DNA from: Bacteroidales bacterium UBA1189
Lineage (GTDB): Bacteria > Bacteroidota > Bacteroidia > Bacteroidales > Bacteroidaceae
Length of the DNA stretch: 64,000 nucleotides
Assembly: GCA_002309805.1 (NCBI GenBank)
Contig: DBYJ01000010.1
Span: 101,344-165,343 of the forward strand
Reading direction: 5' to 3'
Shown here: positions 23,596 through 34,026 of the stretch, piece after piece
Position numbering within the stretch: position 1 is the stretch's first letter
How the letters are laid out: the number at the start of each line of letters is the position of its first letter
The notes under the pieces: generated by a model
Database searches by the model: none
Told to the model about the DNA's origin: nothing
What the model saw: the letters and a program-made list of their open reading frames with translations, nothing else
Program-made: the position numbers and the translations under genes

Positions 23596-25968
23596 TTATC
23601 TTACCAATACCTTCTTCCCATCCCTGATGTAGATGCCGCGAGTGGGCTGGGCAACACGACGGCCCGTGAGGTCAAAGTATTCGTTTTTCAACGGATTACC
23701 ATCCGCGGCTTCAGTATTAATGATGCCATCGCCACCATGATATTCCACCTCCTCAAGGGTGAACATATTGGAGAAATTGTCTGTCCAACCGTAGGCAAAG
23801 CTATAAGCATCAAAATTACCGTTAGCCAAGAAGATGAAGGTACCGTCGTTGCCGTTGCCGCGGAGTCCGTAGACCAGGAAGGCGCCCTCGTAGTACTGCC
23901 CAGCCGGATAGAGATAGATCTGGGTATAGACATATCCCGCAGCTCCGGGCTCGGCATCTTCGGGTGTGGTGAAGCCCTTGTTGTCGTTGTAGCCTTCGCG
24001 ATGTCCGCGCCAGACGAGGTAACGGTCGAAGGCGGGGTTGTAGAACCGGTAGGTGTGCTCGGCGGTATCGGGTGTGCAGTAGAAGGCTGCGGCATCGCCC
24101 ACCTCGGCAGGCGTTTGATTATTCGCAGCCACAAGTCCATCCTCTGCCATATACATGGTGTTGATGTCGCCGTTCTTCTGATGGTTCACGAATGCATAGT
24201 ACAGGCCCCCCTTAGGATAGGAGACATCCTTGCGGGTGGCTGTCATCTGGCGTTCGAGGTCGTAAGCAAGGGTATAGTAATCGTTTTCGGTGCTTGCAGG
24301 ATTGGCAAGGACTTCCTTGGCCTCAGCAATTAGGTCGATAAGCGCCTGCACGGCCTCTGTCGAAGGAAAGCCCGGACGGTCAAGCGTAGCCTGGAAACCT
24401 TCGACGGCCGTTTCGGCAGCCTTGATGGCGTCAGCAAGCGTCTCAGCACCAGCGAAGACCTCCTCGACGTAGAAGGTGGAGCCGCTGTCTCGTCCGCTGG
24501 TCCAATAAGCGAGCGTGGTGCCGCGCTTGTTCATATAGACATTGTTACCCTCATCAGTTGTGAAACCGAGGTAGAACGAACCTTCGGTGATGTAAGTGCT
24601 GGCTTCGGCACGGAACAGCCATACGTCGGCGGTACCAAGCGTTTTGGTATCAACCATGTAGAGGGGCGAGTCGCCGCCCGTGTTGCCATCATCCACATAG
24701 CGGCTGCTGGACATCACATAGCCGATGCCTGCGCCTTGATTGACCAGACTGAAGCCCTCGATGGGGTTGCCCACAAATGCCCAGCGGTAATTGGCCTTTT
24801 TGTCAATATCCACCTCGGTGATGTTCAGTTCAAAATGGTCGATTTCGGGATCATAGACCACATAGCTGGCATTACCGATAACGAGGTGATACCAATGCTC
24901 GACGTCCTCAAGAGACGAGGCCTCCTCAACAAACTTAAAGGGTAGAGCCTCGGCATCGACAGAGAGTTCAATGTCGAACTCGTACGTCCCGTCCTCAACA
25001 ACTCCTTCGGGAGCTGTAGCTGAAACGCCCCAAGGCATGGCAAAACCGTTAGTGCCCGGAGCAGGATAAGCCTCACCCTCGGGAGCGTGGAATGACTCTT
25101 CGCCGACTTCTTTACCTTTATATAAATAATGGTATGTGAAATCGACGAACCAGACAGCCTCCTCGTAAGTGACGGTAACCTTGCCATCCTCTATTTCAAT
25201 ATAGGGCTCCAGATGGTCGAACTGCGGGCAGACGAAGTCCTCCTCGCTGATCTCCGTATCCTTGGGAAATACAAAGAAACCGCCGTCATAGACCTTCGGA
25301 AGGCTGACGATGTTCTCGTTGATACATTCGACACGCGAATACTCGATGGTCGTCTCGTGACTCTCGGCCTCGGGCAGAACTAAAGAGAGCTGATAGACAT
25401 CGTAATCCTGCAGGGGGGCGGGATAGATATTGAGCGGTTGCTGTTGGTTGCCGCTCTTGCCGACAATGTACTTAAACTCGCCGTTCACTTTCGTCGATTC
25501 CCAGCAATTCTCTGCAAAAGCCAGATAGCCGAGTATGTAGACGCCTCCGCCCTCGATGTTACCCAACGTCAGATCGATGGGGGTAATGCTGGCCTTAGCC
25601 AAGATGGTAAGGTAGTGTCCGTTCTGCGTTTGGATGTAGAACTTGCCCTCCGTGTCGGCAGAATGGGTGATACGCAGGAACGTGCGACCGATCTCGCCCT
25701 CAATTGGCGCGCTGAGGCCAAGCGGATAGTACTGATTGGTGGACATAGCACTAAATTCTTCCTTGTAACTGGTGAAGTAAGTGCCCAACACCTCCTCGTC
25801 GTCCTCCACGACACTATTGGTGGTATAAGCCTGTCCTTGGTAGACAATCTGGTAGTAGCCATCATGCAGTTCTTCGAACGAGTAAATGGCTGTCTGGGCG
25901 CTGAGGACCGCGCTCAAACCAAAGGAAAGAGCCAAAAAGCTCAGGGAAAGGAGTAGATTTTTCTTCAT
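23596..25968 (-). CDS. Large secreted protein with a type IX-like C-terminal segment
   Basis: The 790-residue protein has a signal peptide (about 24 residues, SAVLSAQT). It has several beta-rich segments with repeated themes (YYQIVYQGQAY, HWYHLVIGNASYV, and YYAFVNHQKNGDIN, each followed by a description-like beta unit). A helical stretch (about 525-610, ADAIKAAETAVEGFQ...) is typical of FIVAR-like spacers. The last ~30 residues (EYFDLTGRR ... GIYIRDGKKVLVR) have the form of Por/type IX sorting tails in Prevotella. It should be surface-exposed or secreted. The central domain is not recognised. The gene has its own promoter and terminator, so it is a single-gene unit. Confidence 0.75.
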   Translation of the reverse strand: MKKNLLLSLSFLALSFGLSAVLSAQTAIYSFEELHDGYYQIVYQGQAYTTNSVVEDDEEVLGTYFTSYKEEFSAMSTNQYYPLGLSAPIEGEIGRTFLRITHSADTEGKFYIQTQNGHYLTILAKASITPIDLTLGNIEGGGVYILGYLAFAENCWESTKVNGEFKYIVGKSGNQQQPLNIYPAPLQDYDVYQLSLVLPEAESHETTIEYSRVECINENIVSLPKVYDGGFFVFPKDTEISEEDFVCPQFDHLEPYIEIEDGKVTVTYEEAVWFVDFTYHYLYKGKEVGEESFHAPEGEAYPAPGTNGFAMPWGVSATAPEGVVEDGTYEFDIELSVDAEALPFKFVEEASSLEDVEHWYHLVIGNASYVVYDPEIDHFELNITEVDIDKKANYRWAFVGNPIEGFSLVNQGAGIGYVMSSSRYVDDGNTGGDSPLYMVDTKTLGTADVWLFRAEASTYITEGSFYLGFTTDEGNNVYMNKRGTTLAYWTSGRDSGSTFYVEEVFAGAETLADAIKAAETAVEGFQATLDRPGFPSTEAVQALIDLIAEAKEVLANPASTENDYYTLAYDLERQMTATRKDVSYPKGGLYYAFVNHQKNGDINTMYMAEDGLVAANNQTPAEVGDAAAFYCTPDTAEHTYRFYNPAFDRYLVWRGHREGYNDNKGFTTPEDAEPGAAGYVYTQIYLYPAGQYYEGAFLVYGLRGNGNDGTFIFLANGNFDAYSFAYGWTDNFSNMFTLEEVEYHGGDGIINTEAADGNPLKNEYFDLTGRRVAQPTRGIYIRDGKKVLVR

Positions 25969-25997
25969 AAATACGATTATTTAATTGTTTTCGCCGA

Positions 25998-26029
25998 CAA
26001 AGATAATACAACCCAAACAAAAATGCAAA
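25998..26029 (-). promoter_or_regulatory. Promoter of the 790-aa protein gene
   Basis: Minus-strand TTTG (26029-26026), a 20-bp spacer and TATCTTTG (26005-25998), 30 bp before the start codon. Confidence 0.8.
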
Positions 26030-26187
26030 TAAATTTGATTTTATCTGGAGCGACGCCCTTCTTATTTGTATCTTTTCAGCCCTGATTTGTGAAACATTTT
26101 CAAAACTAACTTGTATTTGTAGCATCACAGGTTACACCAGAGAAAAAAAAAGTTACTTTTTTCTAGAGTAGTTCGCAAAAAAGTGTT

Positions 26188-26195
26188 TACATTTG
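26188..26195 (+). promoter_or_regulatory. -7 box (TACATTTG) of the susC-like operon
   Basis: TACATTTG matches TAnnTTTG, but no good -33 element stands 20 bp upstream, which is common at activator-dependent promoters. It gives a leader of about 50 bases before the ATG at 26252. The rest of the gap to the divergent 790-aa gene is AT-rich. Confidence 0.5.
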
Positions 26196-26251
26196 CAAAA
26201 AAATTTTTCGATACATTTTTTATTTTTATTATTAACCTTAAAAACAAACGT

Positions 26252-29200
26252 ATGTTAAAAGCAAAATTGCTACAGATTTCGTTGGCTGTGCTGATGCTTT
26301 GTGGCATGCCTCTGAGCGTATTCGCCCAGGGAAATGTCCGCGGTACAGTAAACGATGTGACGGGTGAGCCCATTATCGGCGCATCCGTAAAGGTGGTTGG
26401 TACGACCCGTGGTGCAGTTACGGACTTGAACGGCGCTTTCACCGTAGCGGCAGGAAGAAACGACCGCCTGGAGATTTCCTACGTAGGTTACGCCACACAA
26501 GTTGTGCCTGTCAATGGCCGCCAGCTCATCGCCGTTGTGCTGGAAGAGGACAGCGAGGTGTTAAGCGACGTGGTGGTCATCGGCTATGGTGTCCAGAAGA
26601 AGAAACTGGTGACCGGCGCTACCGTTCAGGTAAAGGGCGCCGATCTTGCCAAGCTGAACACGACCAACCCCCTCGAGGCCATGCAGAGCCAGACGCCGGG
26701 TGTGCAGATCACCCAGTCATCCACACAGCCTGGTAAGGGATTTAATGTGGTCATCCGTGGTAAGGGAACTAATCGCGACACTTCTCCCTTGTACGTTATC
26801 GACGGTGTGATTGGAAGCCTTGACGGTATCAACTCCGCTGATATTGAGAGCATCGACGTGCTGAAAGACGCTGCTTCTGCAGCCATCTATGGTGCCCGTG
26901 CTGCCAATGGTGTGGTCCTGGTGACCACCAAGCAGGGTAAGTCCGGAAAGATTGAGCTCAGCTACAATGGTGCTACGGGTTGGTCGAACGTTTACAAACG
27001 TCCCCAACTTCTCAATGCCCAGCAGTACATGACAATTATGGACGAGTACAGCTTCAACACATCAGGAGCCACGATGGACTGGCCCAATACCGTTCCGCAG
27101 GACATTCTCACCAAGGTTGCCAACGGCTGGGAAGGTACTGACTGGTGGGGCGTATTTGCGAACAAGAATGCCCTGCAGAACAACCATTCTGTGTCCCTGA
27201 CGGGAGGTGCCGACCGTTCGAAGTTCGCCATGTCCTACACCTATACCGATAACGAAGGTATCATGGGTGCCGATCAGGCCTCTTTCTATAATCGCCACAC
27301 CATCCGCCTCAACAGCGACCATGTGCTCTTGAGAGTTAAGGATTTCGATGCCATCACCATCGGTGAGAACATCTCTATCGGCTATAACAAGAGCCACGAC
27401 CTGGCTGAGGACGGTATGTACTGGAGTTATATCCACAGTTTGATGCAGACCTCTCCGCTCCTGCCACAGTATGCAGACAATGGCGAGATTTATAACTGGC
27501 AGAACGTTGACGGCGAGCTTACTTACGGTAAGGGCTGGCTTCCTGCTATGTTCAACAACCCATGGGAGAATCTCACCAAGGGTGGATTCAACTCGATGGC
27601 AGAGAGCCGCAACATCAATGCCAATGCTACTGCATTCGTTGTTATCCAGCCGATAAAAGATCTGAAGTGGCGCACACAGTTCAACTACTCCTGGGGTTCT
27701 GGCGCATACCGTAACTTTGGTACTCCACGTGCACCAGCAGAAGGTGCTGCTATCGTAAACAACTATAGCGTTAGCCAGAGCACTTGGCTTAACAGCAACT
27801 GGTCTATTTCCAACACTCTTACCTATGACCTTCCTGTTTTCAGTGGTAACAAGATTTCTGCCATGGTGGGTCAAAGTTTTGAGAGTTCTGCTTGGAGTAC
27901 CAACCTCAATGGAAGCAATAAGATTATTTATGGCCAGCAACTCGCATCGTTGAGAGACTGGGATTCTGCATGGCTTTCGAACATCATTCTTGAAAATGCT
28001 TCTGATGCCTCTCTGGGTGGTAATCCAAACGATGAAGACTATCTCGCTTCTTGGTTCGGTCGTGTAAGTTGGGACTGGAACGAGACCTATATGGCAACCG
28101 TAACCCTACGTGCTGATGGTTCAAGCCATTTCGCCGACGGTAAGCGATGGGGATGGTTCCCATCTGTATCTGCTGGTTGGGTTGTTACCAACGAGAACTT
28201 CATGTCGGGTGCCAAGGACTTCATGGACTTCTTCAAAATCCGCGCATCTTGGGGACAGAATGGTAACTGTAATGTGGAAAAATACCAGTACATTTCTCCT
28301 ATCATTATGTCAAGCGTGGGCGGTTACAAATTCGGTTCAGACCTGGCCACCACTGTTGCAGGTACTCCAAATCCTGGTGCTTACCCAAAGAATGTTCCCA
28401 ACCCCGAACTTACCTGGGAGACTTCCGAGCAGCTTGACTTAGGTTTCGATGCACGCTTCTTCGATAGCCGTCTGGGTGTGAACTTTGACTGGTATAATAA
28501 GACCACAAAAGACCTGATTATTCTTCAGGATCCTCAGTATGACCAAGGTAAAGAGCCTCCTTACTTCAATGGTGGTGACATCCGAAATACTGGTATCGAA
28601 CTTGCTGTTTCATGGAATGACAAGATTGGCAAGGACTTCGGTTACAATTTCGGTGTGAACTTTGCAACCAACAAGAACGAGGTCATTCGCGTAAACAACT
28701 TGAACCACTATGTCAACGGTAATGGCGGAATCCTCTCACAGGGTACGGAATACATCTCACGTTTTGAGGAAGGTCATCCTATCGGTTACTTCTACGGCAT
28801 GTCTTACAGCGGCATCTGGCAGAATCAGGCGCAGATTGATGCAGCACGTGCTGCAGGCAAAGCTGTTCTCGACAATGCAATGCCCGGTGACTGCATCTGG
28901 GACGACTGGAACAATGACGGTCTCATCACTTACGCTGAGGCTATTGACGCTAATGGCAATGACATCTGCGACCGTCACGAGATTGGCGATCCCAACCCCG
29001 ACTTCACCCTTGGCATCAACCTTGGCCTGACATGGAAGGGACTTGACTTCGCAGTCAACGGTGCAGGCGCATTCGGTATGCAGGTTATGCGTTCTTACCG
29101 TTCTTATGGTGACACTCCCTATCAGAACTATGACACCACAATTCTGAACCGTTGGTTTGGTGAGGGTACCTCAAACGACCAGCCTCGTATTTCTGCAACT

Positions 29201-29491
29201 GGTCATCAGAACACGATCTGGAACTCCATACGTTATATGGAGGATGCAGATTACTTCAAGATCAAGAACGTAACTCTCGGTTACGACTTCAAGCATCTCT
29301 GGAAGTCATGTCCGTTCCAGCAGCTCCGCTTCTATGTTCAGGCTCAGAACCTCTGCACATTCACCGGTTACACTGGGCTCGACCCAGAAGTTGGTTCGGC
29401 AGGTGGCGATGTACCTTGGGCATCTGGTGTTGACCTGGGTCTTTACCCACCCTCTCGTACTTATCTGGTTGGTACTAGTATTAAATTCTAA
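26252..29491 (+). CDS. SusC/RagA-type TonB-linked outer-membrane transporter
   Basis: The start at 26252 gives a proper signal peptide (MLKAKLLQISLAVLMLCGMP...FAQG); the longer frame from 26183 overlaps the -7 box. The 1079-residue mature layout is standard. It has a carboxypeptidase-like regulatory domain (VRGTVNDVTGEPIIGASVKV), the SusC region with VVVIGYGVQKKK before the plug, and a plug domain (AMQSQTPGVQI ... IESIDVLKDAASAAIYGARAANGVVLVTT). A long beta-barrel follows, closing in PPSRTYLVGTSIKF. It imports an oligosaccharide across the outer membrane with the SusD partner 14 bp downstream. The substrate cannot be read from the sequence; neighbouring enzymes hint at a hemicellulose. Confidence 0.95.
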   Translation: MLKAKLLQISLAVLMLCGMPLSVFAQGNVRGTVNDVTGEPIIGASVKVVGTTRGAVTDLNGAFTVAAGRNDRLEISYVGYATQVVPVNGRQLIAVVLEEDSEVLSDVVVIGYGVQKKKLVTGATVQVKGADLAKLNTTNPLEAMQSQTPGVQITQSSTQPGKGFNVVIRGKGTNRDTSPLYVIDGVIGSLDGINSADIESIDVLKDAASAAIYGARAANGVVLVTTKQGKSGKIELSYNGATGWSNVYKRPQLLNAQQYMTIMDEYSFNTSGATMDWPNTVPQDILTKVANGWEGTDWWGVFANKNALQNNHSVSLTGGADRSKFAMSYTYTDNEGIMGADQASFYNRHTIRLNSDHVLLRVKDFDAITIGENISIGYNKSHDLAEDGMYWSYIHSLMQTSPLLPQYADNGEIYNWQNVDGELTYGKGWLPAMFNNPWENLTKGGFNSMAESRNINANATAFVVIQPIKDLKWRTQFNYSWGSGAYRNFGTPRAPAEGAAIVNNYSVSQSTWLNSNWSISNTLTYDLPVFSGNKISAMVGQSFESSAWSTNLNGSNKIIYGQQLASLRDWDSAWLSNIILENASDASLGGNPNDEDYLASWFGRVSWDWNETYMATVTLRADGSSHFADGKRWGWFPSVSAGWVVTNENFMSGAKDFMDFFKIRASWGQNGNCNVEKYQYISPIIMSSVGGYKFGSDLATTVAGTPNPGAYPKNVPNPELTWETSEQLDLGFDARFFDSRLGVNFDWYNKTTKDLIILQDPQYDQGKEPPYFNGGDIRNTGIELAVSWNDKIGKDFGYNFGVNFATNKNEVIRVNNLNHYVNGNGGILSQGTEYISRFEEGHPIGYFYGMSYSGIWQNQAQIDAARAAGKAVLDNAMPGDCIWDDWNNDGLITYAEAIDANGNDICDRHEIGDPNPDFTLGINLGLTWKGLDFAVNGAGAFGMQVMRSYRSYGDTPYQNYDTTILNRWFGEGTSNDQPRISATGHQNTIWNSIRYMEDADYFKIKNVTLGYDFKHLWKSCPFQQLRFYVQAQNLCTFTGYTGLDPEVGSAGGDVPWASGVDLGLYPPSRTYLVGTSIKF

Positions 29492-29505
29492 TTCGATAAA
29501 TAGTT

Positions 29506-31407
29506 ATGAAGAAATTTATTTTAACATCGTTGGCTGTTTTGACAGCAGCAACTTTGTATACATCTTGTAACGATATGCTGGACACCGATCCTCGTAAGAC
29601 AGAGGTCACAGATGCTGTCTTCCCTGGTAAGGTTGCGGATGTTGAATCTGAACTATCGGCTATCTACAGTATCATGAATACGATGGGTGGCGGTGACTCT
29701 GACAACCAGAATATATTCTTCTGGTGGGAAGTCATGTCCGACAACTGCTACGGCAGTGGCGGTCTGCAGGACAACAAGGTGAAATCTCTCCACCATCTTG
29801 TAGAGATGAGTGTTAATCAATATGCAGAGCCTTACAAACTTCTCTATGGCGGCATTGCCCGTGCCACTTCTGCTATTGAGACTATCGACAACGTGACCTG
29901 GAGAGAAGATCAGAAGTCTCTTCGTAATCAACTCCTTGGCGAGGCGTACTTCATGCGCGGTCTCTACTACCTCTGGCTCACACAGTTGTTTGGCGATGTG
30001 CCATTGATTACTTCCTCTGTTATTACTCCAGAAATGGAAGAGCAGGCTGATGCTGAGACGGCCATTTACCCCCAGGTGCTCTCCGACCTCGTGTCAGCAG
30101 CAAACCTCATGGGAACAGAAAGGGGTTATGGTGACGGCCATGCCAACAAGTTCGCTGCCGAGGCGTTCATCGCCCGTGCCTACATGTTCTGGGCCGGCTT
30201 CTATAAGAATGTCAGCGAACTCGCATCTGGTTCTGCTCCTGCCATCGACCTTGTAGCTCAGGAGGGTTGCACCGCTGCTTCTCTTTCTCAGGCCGATGTT
30301 GTCAATTACCTGAAGGATGTCGTTTCAAACGGCGGTTACAAGCTATGCGAAGACTTCCGTTCACTCTGGCAGTACTCCAACAGCCTGCTTTGGGATGAGG
30401 CACAGGACGATCAGGGTCATGCCTATGAGTTCATCAAAGACATGAAGCGTGAGAACTGCTTCGACCAGCCCGGCATGGGTAATGGCAACACTGAGGAAAT
30501 CTTCCAGGTTCAGTTTATGAATGCCTCCTCCTGGAGCATCAGTGGTACCTATAACGCCCAGCGTATGTACTCCAACTATGTTTCCGTATTCTGGGGACTT
30601 CGTAATGGTGCTTCTGCTATGAATGGTGACCGTGAAAAGACTTATCCATTCAACCAAGGTTGGGGTCAGGGAACTCCTTCCTGCAATATCTGGGACGATT
30701 GGACAGCAGCAGAGAATAATCAGAGCAATCCTTATACCGATCTCCGCAAGAAGGCTTCTTTGATTGACCTCGATAACGAACTCGTAGGTTATGTTTACGA
30801 GAAGGACGACTGTGAGGAATCTGGCTATTCAGTCAAGAAGTACGCCGAGGTCAATCTCGACGCTTGTGCTGCCAACAACGACACTTGGTGGTCCATGTGT
30901 GAGGGTTATACCGGCAGTTCACTCGAAAACAAGATGCAGGGCGACCACTTCGAAGACTTCTACCTGATGCGTTATGCCGACGTCCTGCTGATGCTTACCG
31001 AGCTTACCGGTGACGCACAGTACATGAACCAAGTGCAGGCCCGCGCTGGTGTTCCTCTGACAGGATACTCTTTGAAGGCTGTTCAGGACGAGCGCCGTTG
31101 GGAGTTTGCTTTTGAGGGTCTGCGTTTCAACGACATGCGCCGCTGGACAGGCAACAATCCTAACGAGGGTTCCTACGCTCCTAAAGCCCTTCAGGCTCAG
31201 GCTGGCAAACAGATTGTCTGCCTTGGCGACAAGTCAAACAAGCGCACGATGGCACACATGACCTGTTCTTGGACCAAGCGCTATATCGATACCAACGGAT
31301 TCTTATCCAAGCCTCAGACTGAGATTACCGTTAAGAACGGCAAACTTAAGCAGAATCCTGGCTGGGATGCAGCTAATGCCGAGACTCAATATAAAGTACT
31401 TTACTAA
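29506..31407 (+). CDS. SusD/RagB-type glycan-binding lipoprotein
   Basis: The 633-residue protein has a lipoprotein signal ending LYTSC (Cys21) and the SusD architecture. An N-terminal TPR-like helical part includes LLGEAYFMRGLYYLWLTQLFGDVPLIT, and the C-terminal part has the characteristic DERRWEFAFEGLRFNDMRRW. It sits on the cell surface as the lid of the SusC transporter encoded immediately upstream. It is co-transcribed with SusC and the following lipoprotein gene (18-bp gap). Confidence 0.95.
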   Translation: MKKFILTSLAVLTAATLYTSCNDMLDTDPRKTEVTDAVFPGKVADVESELSAIYSIMNTMGGGDSDNQNIFFWWEVMSDNCYGSGGLQDNKVKSLHHLVEMSVNQYAEPYKLLYGGIARATSAIETIDNVTWREDQKSLRNQLLGEAYFMRGLYYLWLTQLFGDVPLITSSVITPEMEEQADAETAIYPQVLSDLVSAANLMGTERGYGDGHANKFAAEAFIARAYMFWAGFYKNVSELASGSAPAIDLVAQEGCTAASLSQADVVNYLKDVVSNGGYKLCEDFRSLWQYSNSLLWDEAQDDQGHAYEFIKDMKRENCFDQPGMGNGNTEEIFQVQFMNASSWSISGTYNAQRMYSNYVSVFWGLRNGASAMNGDREKTYPFNQGWGQGTPSCNIWDDWTAAENNQSNPYTDLRKKASLIDLDNELVGYVYEKDDCEESGYSVKKYAEVNLDACAANNDTWWSMCEGYTGSSLENKMQGDHFEDFYLMRYADVLLMLTELTGDAQYMNQVQARAGVPLTGYSLKAVQDERRWEFAFEGLRFNDMRRWTGNNPNEGSYAPKALQAQAGKQIVCLGDKSNKRTMAHMTCSWTKRYIDTNGFLSKPQTEITVKNGKLKQNPGWDAANAETQYKVLY

Positions 31408-31425
31408 TATAATTAAGTAACCAAT

Positions 31426-32142
31426 ATGAAAAAGATATTATTGTTTATCGCCGCAGTAGGTATGCTTGTAGCCTGCGATCCTGTATCGGAGGATATCAGC
31501 AATGCCGGTCACATTACTCTTGATGAACTCAAGGCGAAGACTTCCGTCACTGTTGACAAGGCAGCCAGTGGCCAGAATGGCAACGTTATCTCTTGTACGA
31601 CCTCCGCACCAGTCAATGCGAAGTGGAATATTGGCGGAAAGGAAATCGTCGGCAACTTTGCCAAAAAGAAGATGAAACTTGGCGACTACACTGTCACCAT
31701 CACCGCTCTCTGTGCTGACGGAACCATCCTCACAGCAGACTATCCTGTATCCTGCAATGAGATTACTGACCCACTCACTAAGTACACCCTCTGGGAAGGT
31801 GAGTTCACCGTTGGCGGATGGGATTCAGCACCCCTGCGTTTCAGCGACAGCGAAGGTCAGAATTTCCCGACTCTTTCTGACGACATCTACTTTGGTCTCA
31901 AGACCCTCATCCTTGACGTCAAGGAGGCCAGCGAAGGTTGTCAGGCACGTATCATGAATGGTTGGTGGAGCACTGTCTATGCAGAAAATATTCCACTTAC
32001 TTCTGGTATGAAGTGGGAAGTTCAACTTACTGAGCAGATTGCCAAGGAGTGCGCCAAGGGTAATGGCGGTGAAGGCCGTGACCTGAACCTCCTGATCACA
32101 AACGGCGAGGCGACCTTCACAAGTGTTTACTATGAGGAATAA
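31426..32142 (+). CDS. Surface lipoprotein of the SusCD operon (putative glycan-binding)
   Basis: The 238-residue protein has a lipoprotein signal ending MLVAC (Cys17), followed by acidic residues (DPVSED) that often direct surface export in Bacteroidetes. The first part (about 25-110) looks like an immunoglobulin/PKD-type beta domain (YTVTITALCADGTILTADYPV). The second part (about 115-238) resembles a carbohydrate-binding jelly roll (TLWEGEFTVGGWDS...; KTLILDVKEAS; MKWEVQLTEQIAKEC). The third place in a SusCD operon is usually held by a surface glycan-binding protein of the SusE/F/SGBP type, which fits. The family is not certain. Confidence 0.7.
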   Translation: MKKILLFIAAVGMLVACDPVSEDISNAGHITLDELKAKTSVTVDKAASGQNGNVISCTTSAPVNAKWNIGGKEIVGNFAKKKMKLGDYTVTITALCADGTILTADYPVSCNEITDPLTKYTLWEGEFTVGGWDSAPLRFSDSEGQNFPTLSDDIYFGLKTLILDVKEASEGCQARIMNGWWSTVYAENIPLTSGMKWEVQLTEQIAKECAKGNGGEGRDLNLLITNGEATFTSVYYEE

Positions 32143-32166
32143 TCATTCCTTGACGGTATAATTAAC

Positions 32167-32200
32167 AATGGGCTGGCTCAATCAAATGGGTCAGCCCATT
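32167..32200 (+). terminator. Hairpin after the SusCD-lipoprotein genes
   Basis: AATGGGCTG (32167-32175) pairs with CAGCCCATT (32192-32200). No T-run follows, so it may act as a partial terminator or an mRNA-stability hairpin that lowers expression of the next genes. Confidence 0.55.
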
Positions 32201-32213
32201 ATGCCTTTGTAGT

Positions 32214-33989
32214 ATGGAAGTGAAGAAAAGAAACAAAGTGTCTGTAGTCTTTCTCTATGTGAGTCTGCTGGCTTTCATTTTATATGTAGTATATACTCTG
32301 CATATCAACAAAGAGGTGCTCTATACGGCACACGACCGTTCTGAATTCATCTTTGGAGCACCCTTCTTCCATACCCTCTTGTCGAAACCTTTGGGCCTAA
32401 TGCAGTATGTGGGAGCCTGGCTCACACAGCTATTCTATCATCCGGCCTTAGGTGCAAGTGCGTTGGTGGCGATCTGGGCTCTCGTGTTCTTGGTAGGTGC
32501 CAAGGCTTTCCGTTTGAAGGGGAATGCTTCCGCCCTGATGCTACTGCCTATAGCTTGTTTGCTTACATCGATAATCGACCTTGGCTATTGGATTTACATC
32601 TTCACAATCAGAGGATATTGGTTCTCCCAGTCATTAGGCTATCTTGCCATGCTACTATTCCTCTGGGCTGCCCGTTGCACTCCACGCAAATGGCATCTTG
32701 CCTGGTACCTGTTGGGCTTCTGCTTCTATCCTTTGCTGGGGTGGTTTGCCTTGCTTTTCGTGCTTTGTCTGGTGCTGACAGAAAAGCCCACCTGGCGTGA
32801 ACTGATAGGCTTGGTCTTGCTCGTCATCACAGCCGGCATCTGGCGTGCTTTGCTCTATTCGAATCAAAACCCCGATGACGTTATGATGGCTGGTTTCCCC
32901 CGCTTCGTGACCCCTGTCGATTCAAACGGGCGACTCTCCATCCCGTTCTGGGTGCTAGGTGCAGTTTCCGTGCTCATTGCTCTGTATAGCTGGTTCATGT
33001 CCAAGCGTGAGGCGACACAAATTAAGCTGATGTGGTTCATTCCGGTTTTAAGTGCCATTGTAGGCATTGTCTTCATCTCTTCGCTCATGTTCCGCAACCA
33101 GAACTACATCGACGAAATGCGTATGATACGCCATGCAGAAGCCGACAACTGGCAGGAGGTGGTTCATATGGCAGAAGTGAACAAGCAGCCCACCCGAACT
33201 ATGGTCATGCTAAAGAATATTGCCTTGATGAACGAAGGAGGACTGCTCGACCGTTCGTTCAAGTTAGGCAACCCTGGTGTAGACATCTACAACCCCGACT
33301 CACTACACATCGGTTTGCTGAACATTGCGTCTCCTTTAGTGTATTACAACTACGGGAAGATGAACTACGCCATCCGCCTGTGTTATGAAAATGCCGTTGC
33401 CACAGGGTTCTCTCCCTTCTACATGAAGATGTTGTCTCGCTGCGCCTGCGCTACTGGAGAAAAGAAACTGGCAAAACGATACAACACCCTGCTTCATCAC
33501 AATATGTTCTATAGCAATTGGCAACCGACCCCCATCACGAAAACGGTAAGCGAGTTACAGAATTCTTTCACAGATGAACTAAATGGCGTTGAGAACAATA
33601 GCGAGCGTTTTATTATCGACAGTTTCAGCCACTCCACCGATACGGTCAGCAAAGCGGCTTCCGAACAGGCTTTGTTTTATTCCATGATACGGTGCGACTC
33701 CGGCCGTTTCTGGGCAGCGCTACGCAAATATGTGAAGATGAACCCGGATGCTAAATTCCCTTTGCATGCTCAGGAAGCCTATATCATGTACATGGACAAG
33801 TCACCAGAAGAAAAGCCAATCATGCTTCCGGTCGAGCAGGCCGTTTACGACCGCTACAAAAAGTTCTGGGAGACGCTTGAAAGCTTTGTAAAGCGTGGTT
33901 TGAAACCAGAAGAGATAAGTGCGAAAATGCGTAATCAGTGGAAAGACACCTATTGGTACTACAACATCTTTGGAAGAAAAGCCATATGA
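32214..33989 (+). CDS. DUF6057-type membrane protein, copy A
   Basis: The 591-residue protein has about ten membrane helices in its first ~300 residues (the first at about 11-30). A soluble, helical C-terminal half resembles TPR-like repeats (ADNWQEVVHMAEVNKQPTRTMVMLKNIALMNEG is in this part; also FYSMIRCDSGRFWAALRKYVK). I recognise this two-part plan as the Bacteroidales DUF6057 family, which has no known function. It is followed 37 bp later by a CxxCH beta-propeller lipoprotein, and the same pair is repeated next (35.5-38.5 kb). It may act in processing or signalling for the SusCD system, but nothing in the sequence proves this. Confidence 0.75.
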   Translation: MEVKKRNKVSVVFLYVSLLAFILYVVYTLHINKEVLYTAHDRSEFIFGAPFFHTLLSKPLGLMQYVGAWLTQLFYHPALGASALVAIWALVFLVGAKAFRLKGNASALMLLPIACLLTSIIDLGYWIYIFTIRGYWFSQSLGYLAMLLFLWAARCTPRKWHLAWYLLGFCFYPLLGWFALLFVLCLVLTEKPTWRELIGLVLLVITAGIWRALLYSNQNPDDVMMAGFPRFVTPVDSNGRLSIPFWVLGAVSVLIALYSWFMSKREATQIKLMWFIPVLSAIVGIVFISSLMFRNQNYIDEMRMIRHAEADNWQEVVHMAEVNKQPTRTMVMLKNIALMNEGGLLDRSFKLGNPGVDIYNPDSLHIGLLNIASPLVYYNYGKMNYAIRLCYENAVATGFSPFYMKMLSRCACATGEKKLAKRYNTLLHHNMFYSNWQPTPITKTVSELQNSFTDELNGVENNSERFIIDSFSHSTDTVSKAASEQALFYSMIRCDSGRFWAALRKYVKMNPDAKFPLHAQEAYIMYMDKSPEEKPIMLPVEQAVYDRYKKFWETLESFVKRGLKPEEISAKMRNQWKDTYWYYNIFGRKAI

Positions 33990-34026
33990 TGACTGGCTGT
34001 AATTGAAATCGAAACGCAAGAAAACA